A DNA stretch of 45,306 nt from Pseudooceanicola lipolyticus. GTDB taxonomy: Bacteria; Pseudomonadota; Alphaproteobacteria; Rhodobacterales; Rhodobacteraceae. Where the stretch lies: contig NZ_PGTB01000020.1 in NCBI RefSeq assembly GCF_002786325.1, positions 1 through 45,306 on the forward strand, in the 5' to 3' direction. The notes under the pieces are model-generated. The model was not told the DNA's origin and did no database searches. It was given only the letters and a program-made list of their open reading frames with translations. The position numbers were made by a program, and so were the translations under genes. Positions 33,985-43,266 of the stretch are shown here, in pieces. Every line of letters starts with the position of its first letter. Position 1 is the first letter of the stretch.

Positions 33985-34070
33985 ACATATAAGCCCCCAT
34001 CAGGCTTCTAGCCGTTTTGCGTCCTATTTGTCCATGAATTGAGCCAGATTTGTCAGAAACAGTCTGTGAA

Positions 34071-34108
34071 CTTCATTACGACAGTGGATCTTCATCACGA
34101 CAGGGGAT
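34071..34108. repeat. Two 19-bp tandem repeats upstream of the lipoprotein gene
   Basis: CTTCATTACGACAGTGGAT and CTTCATCACGACAGGGGAT are contiguous and differ at two positions; a third unit begins CTTCG. They lie in the 222-nt spacer between the divergent hspQ and transglycosylase genes. A regulatory role is possible. Confidence 0.55.
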
Positions 34109-34206
34109 CTTCGCGCAGCGGCCAGAGCCCCGTCACTGTTGCCCCGAATGTGGTTTGCCTGAAGCGCCACTTGATGTAGGATTGCATCAAAAAAGGCACG
34201 AGGCAA

Positions 34207-34785
34207 ATGAGCAGAACACTTTGCGTCATGATTCTGGCGCTGATGCTGTCGTCCTGTGGCGGCGGCTACAAGTCGCCTCCCCACGATCTGGACAATGCCT
34301 GCAGCATCGCGGTCCAGCGGCCGAAATATGTCCGGGCTTTCAAGGCGACCGAGCGGCGCTGGGGGGTTCCGGTGGCGGTGCAGATGGCCACGATCTATCA
34401 GGAAAGCCGGTTCCGCGGCGACGCGCGCACCCCGTTCCGCTATGCGCTGGGCATCATTCCGATGGGCCGGCAAAGCAGCGCCTTCGGCTATAGCCAGGCG
34501 CTGGACGGCACCTGGGACGATTACCGCCGCGCCACCGGCAAGCGCCGGGCCAAGCGCGACAATATCCGCGACGCGTCGGATTTCATCGGATGGTACATGA
34601 CCCGCAGCCGCGACAAGAACGGCATCGCGCTCAATGACGCCAGGAACCAGTACCTGGCCTATCACGAGGGCCATTCCGGCTATGCGCGCGGCAGCTATAA
34701 CAGCAAAAGCTGGCTGTTGCGCGTCGCCGACGAGGTCGAGGCGCGCGCGGTGCTGTACAATTCCCAACTGGCGCGCTGCGGCTAA
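34207..34785 (+). CDS. Lytic-transglycosylase-like lipoprotein
   Basis: This 192-residue protein has a lipoprotein signal (MSRTLCVMILALMLSSCGGG, lipobox LSSC, Cys17). An SLT-like domain follows: VPVAVQMATIYQESRFRGDA with the catalytic-type Glu, FGYSQALDGTWDDYRR, and YLAYHEGHSGYARGSY near the end. The domain order is that of membrane-anchored transglycosylases acting on peptidoglycan. It is short, so it may be a specialised or structural variant. It precedes tpa by 170 nt containing the TauR-type boxes. Confidence 0.88.
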   Translation: MSRTLCVMILALMLSSCGGGYKSPPHDLDNACSIAVQRPKYVRAFKATERRWGVPVAVQMATIYQESRFRGDARTPFRYALGIIPMGRQSSAFGYSQALDGTWDDYRRATGKRRAKRDNIRDASDFIGWYMTRSRDKNGIALNDARNQYLAYHEGHSGYARGSYNSKSWLLRVADEVEARAVLYNSQLARCG

Positions 34786-34822
34786 CCCCCCGGCGCGGTG
34801 GCAAAATCGCGCCTCCCGCGTT

Positions 34823-34888
34823 CTGGACTTAGATCAAGTTCCATCTGGACCTATAATTCCGGCCGTTTTCGCGCTGTTCTAGGTCCAA
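34823..34888 (+). promoter_or_regulatory. TauR-type boxes and -10 hexamer upstream of tpa
   Basis: Direct repeats CTGGACTTAG (34823-34832) and CTGGACCTAT (34845-34854) match the CTGGACYTAA boxes described for TauR of Rhodobacter capsulatus; starts are 22 bp apart. TATAAT (34852-34857) overlaps the second box. A third inverted copy, CTAGGTCCAA (34879-34888), lies downstream. The tpa ATG is 101 nt after the second box. Confidence 0.8.
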
Positions 34889-34955
34889 GCGGCGGGCGGC
34901 GTGGGCTGCCGATGTCGCATGAGCGATTCCACCAGAACACCGGAAAGGGCCTGCC

Positions 34956-36347
34956 ATGGACGGCACCTTCAACGAAAACGACATCTCGCACATCGTGGCC
35001 GCCGACAAGGCGCATGTCTGGCACCACCTGAGCCAGCACAAACCCTATGAAACCTCCGATCCGCGCATCATCGTCGAGGGCAAGGGCATGCGCGTCTGGG
35101 ACCAGAACGGCAAGGAACATCTGGATGCCGTCTCGGGCGGGGTCTGGACGGTGAATGTCGGCTATGGCCGCGAAAGCATCGCCAACGCGGTCCGCGACCA
35201 GCTGCTGAAGGTGAATTATTTCGCCGGTTCCGCCGGCAGCATCCCCGGCTCGGTCTTTGCCGAAAAGCTGATCGGCAAGATGCCCGGCCTGTCGCGGGTC
35301 TATTACCTGAACACCGGCTCGGAGGCGAACGAGAAGGCGTTCAAGATGGTCCGCCAGATCGCGCATAAGAAATTCGGCGGCACCAAGCACAAGATCCTTT
35401 ATCGCGACCGCGACTATCACGGCACCACCATCACCTGCCTGTCGGCCGGCGGCCAGGATGAACGCAACCTGCAATACGGCCCCTTTACCCCCGGCTTTGT
35501 CCGGGTGCCGCATTGCCTGGAATACCGCAAGCACGAACAGGACGGCGCCCCGGTCGAAAATTACGGCGAATGGGCGGCCGAGCAGATCGAACAGGTGGTG
35601 CTGCGCGAGGGCCCCGACACGGTGGGCGCGCTGTGCCTGGAACCGGTGACCGCCGGCGGCGGCGTGATCACCCCGCCCGAGGGCTATTGGCAGAAGGTGC
35701 AGGAGATCTGCGACCGTTACGGCATCCTGCTGCATATCGACGAGGTGGTCTGCGGTATCGGCCGCACCGGCACCTGGTTCGGCTATCAGCATTACGGAGT
35801 GAAACCGGACATGGTGACCATGGCCAAGGGCGTCGCCTCGGGCTATGCCGCCATCGCCTGCCTGGTGACCACCGAAGAGGTGTTCAACCTGTTCAAATCC
35901 GATCCCACCGACAAGCTGGACCATTTCCGCGATATCTCGACCTTTGGCGGCTGCATCACCGGCCCGGTCGCGGCGCTGGAAAACATGCGCATCATCGAAG
36001 ACGAAGGGCTGCTGGACAATTGCAATGCCATGGGCGCCCGGATGATGGACAACCTGAATGCGATCAAGGACAAGCACGCCATCGTCGGCGACGCGCGCGG
36101 CAAGGGCCTGTTCTGCGGCCTGGAACTGGTCAAGGACCGCGAGAGCAAGGAGCCGGTGGAAGAAGCCAAGGTCGCCGCCGTGGTGGCCGAATGTGCCGCG
36201 CAGGGCGTGCTGATCGGCGCCGCCAACCGCTCGGTTCCCGGCTATAACAACTACCTGTGTTTCGCGCCTTCGCTGATCGCCACCGCCAGCGATATCGACC
36301 AGATCACCGGCACCGTCGACAGCGCGCTGACCAAGGTGTTCGGGTGA
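34956..36347 (+). CDS. tpa: Taurine-pyruvate aminotransferase (class III, PLP)
   Basis: This 463-residue class III aminotransferase transfers the amino group of taurine to pyruvate, giving sulfoacetaldehyde and alanine. Family text includes VWHHLSQHKPYETSDPRIIV, LNTGSEANEKAFKMVRQIAH and HIDEVVCGIGRTGTWFGYQH. The PLP lysine is K291 in MAKGVASG. The N-terminus MDGTFNENDISHIV and two upstream TauR-type boxes favour tpa over other omega-transaminases. No xsc, pta or tauABC gene is in the window, so the rest of taurine breakdown must lie elsewhere. Confidence 0.87.
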   Translation: MDGTFNENDISHIVAADKAHVWHHLSQHKPYETSDPRIIVEGKGMRVWDQNGKEHLDAVSGGVWTVNVGYGRESIANAVRDQLLKVNYFAGSAGSIPGSVFAEKLIGKMPGLSRVYYLNTGSEANEKAFKMVRQIAHKKFGGTKHKILYRDRDYHGTTITCLSAGGQDERNLQYGPFTPGFVRVPHCLEYRKHEQDGAPVENYGEWAAEQIEQVVLREGPDTVGALCLEPVTAGGGVITPPEGYWQKVQEICDRYGILLHIDEVVCGIGRTGTWFGYQHYGVKPDMVTMAKGVASGYAAIACLVTTEEVFNLFKSDPTDKLDHFRDISTFGGCITGPVAALENMRIIEDEGLLDNCNAMGARMMDNLNAIKDKHAIVGDARGKGLFCGLELVKDRESKEPVEEAKVAAVVAECAAQGVLIGAANRSVPGYNNYLCFAPSLIATASDIDQITGTVDSALTKVFG

Positions 36348-36350
36348 CAG

Positions 36351-36388
36351 GAAAAATCGATTTTTCGCGGCATTTTTCGGCGCCGAAA
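36351..36388. repeat. Two consecutive palindromes after tpa
   Basis: GAAAAATCGATTTTTC (36351-36366) is a perfect 16-bp palindrome 3 nt after the tpa stop. TTTCGGCGCCGAAA (36375-36388) is a perfect 14-bp palindrome 8 nt later. They may be transcript-end structures or protein-binding sites. Confidence 0.55.
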
Positions 36389-36466
36389 CATCGCGCGGGC
36401 CGACGCATTCGGGCGCGCTTCCCCTGCAAGGGCACTGCCCAGCCCGACCAGTTGGCCAACTGACAT

Positions 36467-36500
36467 GCCATGCGGTGCCAGCGCACCGGCCCCGCATGGC
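36467..36500. repeat. Stem-loop upstream of the secreted hypothetical gene
   Basis: GCCATGCGG (36467-36475) pairs with CCGCATGGC (36492-36500), nine bases, and an inner GGTGC/GCACC adds an alternative helix. There is no T-run. It lies 62 nt before the next ATG and could be a transcript-end or leader structure. Confidence 0.45.
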
Positions 36501-36562
36501 CCTAATGCTGCCGCTTTGGTAATCTAGGGCCAGGACAGGTTTCTCTGGCTCGAAGGCGGCAC

Positions 36563-37636
36563 ATGGCATCCCGGATCCCCGCGACCGAAACAACCGGCGG
36601 CGTCGCCAAACTTTTGGCGCGCCGGATCGCAGCCGTGCTGACCGCGTGGCTCTGCCTCATCCCCGCCATCGCCCTCGCCCAGGATGACACGTTCCTGCCG
36701 GATGCCCCGGATACCGCCGCCTGCACCCTGCCCACACCATCGGAATTTGCCCGCATCGTTCTGGTTGGCGGCGGGGTCGGGGCAACGCTGTCCAACGTCG
36801 CGCTCGCCGGGCCCGATGGCACCACCACCATGGCCACGCTCGACATCGAGCCGGGCGATGGCGGGCTCTATCTGGTCGCCACCACGCCGGGCAGCATCGT
36901 CTGGACCCTGACCGGCGCGGTCGAACGGGTGCACGAATTTATCCTGCCCGAGGGCGCCGGCGTTGCGGGGCTGGATCCCGCGCGGGTCACATTTGCCGCG
37001 CCCGGCTGCATCCCGCCGCCCTTTGCCGACAGCGCCGCGCCCTCAGCGCAGCGCGCCAAACAGGCGCTGTCCGATGTGCTGAACCGCCCGGTCGATCACA
37101 TCTTCGCCGGCGCAAGCATCGGAACCGTCCGCTTGCCCTCGGGCACGGTCGAACTGCCCGAGGCGCAGGAAGATCGCTGGGGGCATCTGGCTGCCGAGGG
37201 CCAGGGCGTTGCGCAGGAGGGTGGCAACTTCCGCATGATCGTGAACGGCCCGACCCATATGGGCGCGGTGCAACCCGGCGATGCAGAGAAGCTGGAACAG
37301 CAATTGCTGAACCGCCTGCAAGCGGTCTATCCCGGCGGCATCGCCCGGCTGAACGCCCGCGACATCACCACCGCCGCCCCGGCAGAGGCCTATGACATCC
37401 TGCCGGGCGAGGCCGGCCTGTTGTTGCTGCTGCACTCCGGCGCCATCGTTCCCGGCCCTGATGGCCAGCTGGTGATCACCCGCCCGATCGCCCGCCTGCC
37501 CTATGGCTTTCGCGACGGACGCGGCCGCCGCTACCTGCTGCAAATCGACGTGCCCCTGCCGCCCGGCCTGCCGGATCCGGCGGCGGTGATCCTCGACCGC
37601 TTCGGCCGCTGCCTGGCCGGGGCAGAGTGCAACTAG
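36563..37636 (+). CDS. Secreted protein of unknown function
   Basis: This 357-residue protein has a signal peptide (RRIAAVLTAWLCLIPAIALAQ, after a 20-residue basic leader). The mature part looks beta-rich with a few helices: ARIVLVGGGVGATLSNVALAG, then FAGASIGTVRLPSGTVELPE, and IARLPYGFRDGRGRRYLLQI near the end. It carries four cysteines, two of them in the last ten residues or near (CLAGAEC). I do not recognise a family. It lies between tpa and the TauR-like gene, without its own TauR boxes. Confidence 0.75.
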   Translation: MASRIPATETTGGVAKLLARRIAAVLTAWLCLIPAIALAQDDTFLPDAPDTAACTLPTPSEFARIVLVGGGVGATLSNVALAGPDGTTTMATLDIEPGDGGLYLVATTPGSIVWTLTGAVERVHEFILPEGAGVAGLDPARVTFAAPGCIPPPFADSAAPSAQRAKQALSDVLNRPVDHIFAGASIGTVRLPSGTVELPEAQEDRWGHLAAEGQGVAQEGGNFRMIVNGPTHMGAVQPGDAEKLEQQLLNRLQAVYPGGIARLNARDITTAAPAEAYDILPGEAGLLLLLHSGAIVPGPDGQLVITRPIARLPYGFRDGRGRRYLLQIDVPLPPGLPDPAAVILDRFGRCLAGAECN

Positions 37637-37794
37637 GCGGCGCGACCCCCCCATGAGGCCACGCCGACCGGCGCGGTTGAATCACAGCGCCGCCGCGACA
37701 TTGGCGGACCCCATTTGGCCCGAGTCGGAAATTTCCTTGCTCAATCGCCCGGTGCGGCCAGAATGGCCGGGAGCAACCGCAGGACGGGCCCGAC

Positions 37795-38763
37795 ATGCAG
37801 GACGCAACCCGAACCATCCAGCGCGCCGCGCATCAATTGGACGAGGCCGCGCAGGCGCTGGAACAGGCGATTGCCGATCTCGGCACGCTGCAGGACAAAC
37901 ATGACGGCATCACAAAGCGGATCATCGAACTGGTGAAAACCCGCGACAAGGGCTGGGATGCCACCGCCCGCTCGGCGCTGGCCGCGCTCGGCGGCAAACA
38001 CGCGCTGCAACAACGCGCGCTGGACCGCGCCCGCAACACGCTCAGCGCCGCACGGGCGGCCTATGATTGCGAGCGCGTGGCGTTCGACACCCTCAGCAGC
38101 CGCTATGCCGACAGCCTCGCCCAGCAGAAAACCGCCAGGCTGGACGCCCATCGCCGCGAGGGCGCATTGTGCCGGGTGATCCACCAAATGGTCAACGATC
38201 TCTGGCCGGGGCGCGATCCCGAGGGCGCCTGCGCGTCGGATTTTGCCGTTCCCGAAACCAGCTTTGGCTATATCGCGCTGGATATTCCGCGCTTTCTGAC
38301 CTTTCTGATGCGGCTGGACGCGATGCTGCGGTTGGATCCGGATTATACCGACGACAGCGGCGGCTATCGCCCGGTCAGCTATCTCGAGGTCGGCTGCGGC
38401 CAGGGCCGCAACCTGATCATCGCGCGCAACGCACAGCTGATCACCTGGTCCAGCCTGTCGGGGTTTGACCTCAACACGGTGATGATCAAGGGCGGGCAGG
38501 ACCAGCTGGGTTTGGGCGAGGCCCTGTTCACCGCCGATGCGCTGACGTTCGACTATGGCGGCTATGACGTGATCTTTTCCTACCGGCCGCTATCCGATCC
38601 GGTCTTGCAGACGCAGCTGGAGGAACGGATGGTGCGCACGATGACCCGGGGCAGCTATTTCCTGGCGCCCTATGCCTATGACCTCACGCTCTATCCGGCG
38701 CTGGAACCGATGGGCGATGGCACCGAGATCTGGAAGAAAACCGGCGAGCACCAAGCGCCCTAA
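37795..38763 (+). CDS. Coiled-coil protein with methyltransferase-like C-terminal domain
   Basis: The protein has 322 residues. Residues 1-120 form a charged helical/coiled-coil region (AAHQLDEAAQALEQAIADLG, ALQQRALDRARNTLSAARAA). The C-terminal half has a class I methyltransferase motif I, YLEVGCGQGRNL (about residues 199-210), followed by FDLNTVMIKGG and YDVIFSYRPLSD in the positions of motifs II-IV. Substrate unknown. The two TauR-type boxes of the next gene overlap its stop codon. A fusion of coiled coil and SAM fold is unusual and could indicate a polysaccharide- or cell-envelope-associated enzyme, but that is speculation. Confidence 0.75.
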   Translation: MQDATRTIQRAAHQLDEAAQALEQAIADLGTLQDKHDGITKRIIELVKTRDKGWDATARSALAALGGKHALQQRALDRARNTLSAARAAYDCERVAFDTLSSRYADSLAQQKTARLDAHRREGALCRVIHQMVNDLWPGRDPEGACASDFAVPETSFGYIALDIPRFLTFLMRLDAMLRLDPDYTDDSGGYRPVSYLEVGCGQGRNLIIARNAQLITWSSLSGFDLNTVMIKGGQDQLGLGEALFTADALTFDYGGYDVIFSYRPLSDPVLQTQLEERMVRTMTRGSYFLAPYAYDLTLYPALEPMGDGTEIWKKTGEHQAP

Positions 38764-38792
38764 GTCCAGATTGCCAGCGCCCTAAGTCCAGA
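38754..38792 (+). promoter_or_regulatory. TauR-type boxes upstream of the tauR-like gene
   Basis: CTAAGTCCAG occurs at 38760-38769 and 38782-38791. It is the reverse complement of CTGGACTTAG, with the same 22-bp start-to-start spacing as the tpa boxes. Each lies inside a 17-bp perfect direct repeat AGCGCCCTAAGTCCAGA (38754-38770, 38776-38792). The ATG of the regulator is only 15 nt away, pointing to autoregulation. Confidence 0.8.
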
Positions 38793-38806
38793 CTAGGGTC
38801 CCCCCG

Positions 38807-40273
38807 ATGGCAATCTCGGTCGAAACCTTTTTCCTGGCCCCCGATGCGCAGGGCACGCTGCAGTCGCAGATCCAGGAGATGATTGCCCAGGGCATCCTGT
38901 CGGGCCGGTTTCACCGCGGCGAAAAACTGCCCTCCTCGCGCAAGCTGGCGCTGCATCTGGGCGTCAGTCGCATCACCGTGACGCTGGCCTATACCGAACT
39001 GCTGGCCAACGATTATCTCAGTTCGCGCGGCCGCTCGGGTTATTTCGTCTCCGACAACGCGCCGGTGCCGCCGGTCTACGACCCCGCCCCGCACAGCGAG
39101 GACCGGGTCGACTGGACCCGCGCCATCACCCACCGCTTTACCGGCGGCGACACCCCGCGCAAACCCGATGACTGGTCGACCTACCGCCATCCGTTCATCT
39201 ACGGCCAGGTCGACCCGACCCTGTTCGACCACGCCAATTGGCGCATCTGCGCGATGCGGGCGCTGGGGGCCAAGGATTTTGCCGCGCTCACCTCGGATTA
39301 TTACGACCGCGACGATCCGCTGCTGGTCGAATTCATCGCCCGCCACACGCTGCCCCGGCGCGGCATCACGGCCCGCCCTGCCGAGATCCTGATCACCATG
39401 GGCGCGCAGAACGCGCTGTGGCTGGCCGCGCAGCTGCTGCTGGGCCCGCAGCGCCGGGCGGTGGTGGAAGACCCCAGCTATTACGCGCTGCGCGACCTTC
39501 TGGGCCACACCCGCTGTGCCACCCTGCCCGTGCGTGTCGATGCCGACGGGCTGCCGCCCGAACAGGTGCCACCGGGCACCGACGTGATTTTCTGCACCCC
39601 CAGCCACCAGTCGCCAACCACGGCGACCATGCCGATGGCCCGGCGCCGCGCCTTGCTGAACCGCGCCCGCGACCTCGACGCGCTGATCGTCGAGGATGAT
39701 TACGAATTCGAGCTTTCCTTTCTCGGCGCGCCCTATCCCGCGCTCAAGTCGATGGACCGGGACGGGCGGGTGATCTATGTCGGCTCGTTTTCGAAATCGC
39801 TGTTTCCCGGGCTGCGGCTGGGCTATCTCGTCGGCTCCGAGGCGTTTATCCGCGAGGCGCGCGCGCTGCGCGCCTCGGTGCTGCGCCACCCCCCCGGCAA
39901 CATGCAGCGCACGGCGGCCTATTTCCTGTCGCTCGGCCATTACGACACCCAGATGCGGCGCATGGCCAAGGCGCTGCATGCCCGCCGCCGTGCATTGGAA
40001 CAGGCGATCGGTCAGCACGGGCTGACCATCGCCGGGCGCGGGGTCTATGGCGGTTCGTCGCTGTGGATGCGCGCCCCCGAGGGCGTGAACACCACCCGGC
40101 TTGCCACGGTGCTGCGCAGCCGCAGCGTGCTGATCGAACCGGGGGCGCCGTTTTTTGCCGGGCCGGACAAGCCGCAAGGCTTCTATCGGCTGGGCTATTC
40201 CTCGATCCCCGAGGGGCGGATTGCCGAGGGCATCGCCGGGATCGCGCAGGCGATCCCGGAAGCGCTCAGTTGA
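38807..40273 (+). CDS. tauR: TauR-like MocR/GntR-family regulator
   Basis: This 488-residue regulator has an N-terminal GntR winged helix ([40 protein letters not shown]) fused to a class I aminotransferase-like domain. PLP-lysine candidate is [18 protein letters not shown], and [11 protein letters not shown] carries the ring-stacking Asp. MocR proteins bind PLP and an amine as effector. In Rhodobacter capsulatus, TauR activates tpa in response to taurine. The twin boxes before both this gene and tpa support the same role here. The gene has only a weak AGGG ribosome binding site. It overlaps dapA by 8 nt, convergent. Confidence 0.87.
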   Translation: MAISVETFFLAPDAQGTLQSQIQEMIAQGILSGRFHRGEKLPSSRKLALHLGVSRITVTLAYTELLANDYLSSRGRSGYFVSDNAPVPPVYDPAPHSEDRVDWTRAITHRFTGGDTPRKPDDWSTYRHPFIYGQVDPTLFDHANWRICAMRALGAKDFAALTSDYYDRDDPLLVEFIARHTLPRRGITARPAEILITMGAQNALWLAAQLLLGPQRRAVVEDPSYYALRDLLGHTRCATLPVRVDADGLPPEQVPPGTDVIFCTPSHQSPTTATMPMARRRALLNRARDLDALIVEDDYEFELSFLGAPYPALKSMDRDGRVIYVGSFSKSLFPGLRLGYLVGSEAFIREARALRASVLRHPPGNMQRTAAYFLSLGHYDTQMRRMAKALHARRRALEQAIGQHGLTIAGRGVYGGSSLWMRAPEGVNTTRLATVLRSRSVLIEPGAPFFAGPDKPQGFYRLGYSSIPEGRIAEGIAGIAQAIPEALS

Positions 40274-41141
40274 TCAGGCCGGCATGGCGCATCGCATCGT
40301 CGATCGCCGATTTGGTACTGTCTTCCAGCCCGGTCAGCGGCGAGCGCACCTCCTCGGTACACAGCCCCAGGCGCGACAGCCCGTATTTGGCGCCGACCAG
40401 GCCGGGCTCGACAAAGATCGCCTCGTGCAGCGGCATCAGCCGGTCCTGGTACTCCAGCGCCTTGGCGTAGTCGCCTACCAGAGTCGCCTGCTGGAACTCG
40501 GCGCACAGCCGCGGCGCCACATTCGCGGTGACCGAGATGCAGCCGACCCCGCCATGGGCATTGAACCCCAGCGCCGTGGCATCCTCGCCCGACAGCTGGA
40601 TAAAGTCGGCGCCGCAGGCGCTGCGCTGCTGGCTGACACGCTCCAACTTGCCGGTGGCATCCTTCACCCCGACGATGCGCGGCAGCTTGGCCAGCTGCCC
40701 CATCGTTGCCGGCGTCATGTCCACCACCGAGCGCGGCGGAATGTTGTAGATGATGATCGGCAGATCGCAGCAATCATGCACCGCGGTGAAATGCGCGATC
40801 AGCCCGCGCTGGGTGGGCTTGTTGTAATAGGGCGTCACCACCAGCGCCGCATCGGCGCCGACCTTCTCGGCAAAGCGCATGAACCGGATGGCTTCCACCG
40901 TGTTGTTCGACCCGGCCCCGGCAATCACCGGGATGCGGCCCGCCGCGGCTTTTACCACCGCCTCCACCACGCTTTCGTGCTCTTCGTGGCTCAGCGTCGG
41001 GCTTTCCCCGGTCGTGCCCACCGGCACCAGCCCGGTCGAGCCTTCCTCGATATGCCACTCGACCAGATGTTTCAGCGCGTCCAGATCCACCTCGCCGTTG
41101 CGGAACGGGGTGACCAGGGCTGGCATCGAGCCTCTGAACAT
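40266..41141 (-). CDS. dapA: 4-hydroxy-tetrahydrodipicolinate synthase
   Basis: This 291-residue aldolase condenses pyruvate with aspartate semialdehyde in lysine and diaminopimelate synthesis. It has the [15 protein letters not shown] motif (T43/T44), catalytic Y132 in [10 protein letters not shown] and Schiff-base K160 in [18 protein letters not shown] is also typical. The start at 41141 is chosen for AAAAGGAG 8 nt upstream; in-frame extensions are unsupported. It is divergent from the lytic transglycosylase gene. Confidence 0.95.
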   Translation of the reverse strand: MFRGSMPALVTPFRNGEVDLDALKHLVEWHIEEGSTGLVPVGTTGESPTLSHEEHESVVEAVVKAAAGRIPVIAGAGSNNTVEAIRFMRFAEKVGADAALVVTPYYNKPTQRGLIAHFTAVHDCCDLPIIIYNIPPRSVVDMTPATMGQLAKLPRIVGVKDATGKLERVSQQRSACGADFIQLSGEDATALGFNAHGGVGCISVTANVAPRLCAEFQQATLVGDYAKALEYQDRLMPLHEAIFVEPGLVGAKYGLSRLGLCTEEVRSPLTGLEDSTKSAIDDAMRHAGLIN

Positions 41142-41222
41142 CGGACGCACTCCTTTTACTGTCGTCACTGTGCTATGGCGGCCCATGCGCCGCCGGGAAT
41201 TTGCCTTTGGCAAGAATGTGAG

Positions 41223-41250
41223 TTGAACCTTGCCCGGCAGTCGATATCGT
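41223..41250 (+). promoter_or_regulatory. Candidate promoter of the lytic transglycosylase gene
   Basis: TTGAAC (41223-41228) and TATCGT (41245-41250) are separated by 16 nt. Transcription would begin near 41257, upstream of the chosen start at 41281, which argues against an earlier TTG start at 41230. Confidence 0.45.
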
Positions 41251-41280
41251 CTGAAGCCTCTAGCCTTGGTTGCCTGGAAA

Positions 41281-43266
41281 ATGCAAGTGATGACGCGAAT
41301 TCTGGCGATGGCCGCACTGCTGTGGACCACGCTTGCCCTGCCCGCCCTTGCCGGCGAGGCCGAGGCGCTGTCGCGGGCGATGTCCCGCATGAAATCGGGA
41401 GAATGGAGCGCCGCGCTGGACGCCGCCGGCCCTGAGGGATCGGTGCCGCGCGATATTATCGAATGGCACCGCTTGCGCGCCGGTCACGGCACCGCGGCCG
41501 AGGTCATTGCCTTTCTCACCCGGCGCCCCGACTGGCCCGGCCTGGACTGGCTGCGCCGTAACAGCGAACCGGCCATCGTCGCCGCCGGGCGCAACACCGT
41601 GCTCAGCTTTTTCCGCGATCAACCGCCGCAGTCCCCCGAAGGTATGCTGGCCCATGCCACCGCGCTGATCGCCAGCGGCCAGAAAGGCGATGGCGAGGCG
41701 GAACTGGTGCTGGCCTGGCGCACCATGCCAATGGGCGAGGCGATTCAGGCCGCCTATCTGTCGGCCCATGGCAAGCTGCTGGCGCCGCATCACGCTGCCC
41801 GGCTCGACCGGCTGCTGTGGGACGATCACCTGGTCAGCGCCCGCCGCATGTTGCCGCTGGTGGATGACGGTCAGCGCAAGCTGGCCGAAGCGCGCATCGC
41901 CCTGCGCGAACAGGCGCCCGGCGTCGATTCAAAAATCGCCGCGGTGCCCCAGGCGCTGCAAGACTCGCCCGGCCTGGCCTATGACCGCTTCGTCTGGCGC
42001 CACCGCAAGGGCCGCGAATCCGACGCGGCCGAGCTGCTGATCCAGTGCAGCACCAGCGCCGACCGCCTGGGCGAACCCGCCGCCTGGGCCGCCCGCCGCG
42101 TCGACCTGGCGCGCAGCTTCATGCTGGCCGGCGACCCGGTGCGCGCCTATCATATCGCCGCCTCGCACCACACCACCCCCGAAGCCGGCTATGCCCATGC
42201 CGAGCTGGAATGGCTGGCCGGCTATATCGCGCTGAGCGATCTGAAGGATCCCACCACCGCGCTGCGGCATTTCGAACGGTTCGACGCCGCCGTCGATTCG
42301 CCGATCTCCAAGGGCCGTTCCGGCTATTGGTTGGGCCGCGCGCATCAGGCGCTGGGCCAGGCCGAGGCCGCCAAGGCCGCCTATACCATGGCGGCGCAAT
42401 TCCAGACCTCGTTTTACGGCCTGCTGGCGGCCGAACGCGCCGGCCTGCCCTTCGACCCGCTGCTGCGCAAGCCCCCCGCCCTGCCCGACTGGCGCAACGC
42501 CGCGTTCACCGGCTCCAGCGTGCAAAAGGCCGGCCTGATGCTGCTGGCCGCCGGCGAACCCGTGCTGGCCGAACGGTTCTTGACCCACCTGGTCGAAACG
42601 CTGGAACCGGGCGCGGCGGCGCAGCTGGGCCAGATGGCGGTCGATCTCGACCGCCCGCACCTGGCGGTGATGATCGCCAAGCGCGCCGCGCGCCGGGCCA
42701 TCCTGCTCTATGGCGCCTATTATCCGTTGCACCCGGTCGGCGCCATGGACCTGCCGATGGCACCGGAAATGGTGCTGGCCATCGCCCGCCGGGAAAGCGA
42801 ATTTGACCCCAGCGTGATCAGCGGCGCGGGCGCGCGCGGGCTGATGCAGGTGATGCCGGGCACCGCCCGCGCGGTGGCTGGCGATCTGGGCATCCTGGGC
42901 AGCCACGACACCGGGCGGCTGATCTCGGACTGGCAATACAATGCCAAGCTGGGCGCCAATTACCTGGCCGGGCTGGCCGGCGAATTGCGCGGCAACGTGG
43001 TGATGATGTCGGCCGGCTACAATGCCGGCCCGTCGCGGCCGCTGCGCTGGATGGACCGGTTCGGCGACCCGCGCGAGGCGAAGCCGGCAGACGATGCCCG
43101 CATCGTCGACTGGATCGAACGCATCCCCTTCGACGAAACCCGCAACTATGTCATGCGGGTGACCGAAAGCCTGCCGGTCTACCGTGCGCGCCTGGGCAAA
43201 GACCCGTTGCCGGTGCCCTTCTCGCAGGAACTGGCCGGATCAACGCTTTTGTCTTTCGCGCCATAA
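41281..43266 (+). CDS. Soluble lytic murein transglycosylase (Slt70-like)
   Basis: This 661-residue periplasmic protein has a signal peptide ([20 protein letters not shown], cleaved after ALA). A long alpha-helical superhelix spans about residues 25-470 (TPR/U-domain-like, [20 protein letters not shown]). A C-terminal SLT domain has catalytic Glu505 in [20 protein letters not shown], followed by MQVMPGTA and SAGYNAGP. It cleaves the MurNAc-GlcNAc bond to form 1,6-anhydro ends. Start 41281 has GGAAA upstream; the ATG at 41290 is equally possible. The 3' end overlaps the convergent transporter gene by 27 nt. Confidence 0.93.
   Translation: MQVMTRILAMAALLWTTLALPALAGEAEALSRAMSRMKSGEWSAALDAAGPEGSVPRDIIEWHRLRAGHGTAAEVIAFLTRRPDWPGLDWLRRNSEPAIVAAGRNTVLSFFRDQPPQSPEGMLAHATALIASGQKGDGEAELVLAWRTMPMGEAIQAAYLSAHGKLLAPHHAARLDRLLWDDHLVSARRMLPLVDDGQRKLAEARIALREQAPGVDSKIAAVPQALQDSPGLAYDRFVWRHRKGRESDAAELLIQCSTSADRLGEPAAWAARRVDLARSFMLAGDPVRAYHIAASHHTTPEAGYAHAELEWLAGYIALSDLKDPTTALRHFERFDAAVDSPISKGRSGYWLGRAHQALGQAEAAKAAYTMAAQFQTSFYGLLAAERAGLPFDPLLRKPPALPDWRNAAFTGSSVQKAGLMLLAAGEPVLAERFLTHLVETLEPGAAAQLGQMAVDLDRPHLAVMIAKRAARRAILLYGAYYPLHPVGAMDLPMAPEMVLAIARRESEFDPSVISGAGARGLMQVMPGTARAVAGDLGILGSHDTGRLISDWQYNAKLGANYLAGLAGELRGNVVMMSAGYNAGPSRPLRWMDRFGDPREAKPADDARIVDWIERIPFDETRNYVMRVTESLPVYRARLGKDPLPVPFSQELAGSTLLSFAP

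Noticed and set aside
33985-34010. Heat-shock-type promoter before hspQ (CTAGAAG and CTTATAT on the minus strand)
   Set aside because: The -10-like element is only 2 nt from the start codon, which would leave no room for transcription start and a ribosome binding site.
41230-41280. Longer start (TTG at 41230) for the lytic transglycosylase
   Set aside because: It would place extra residues before a good signal peptide and overlaps the candidate promoter at 41223-41250.
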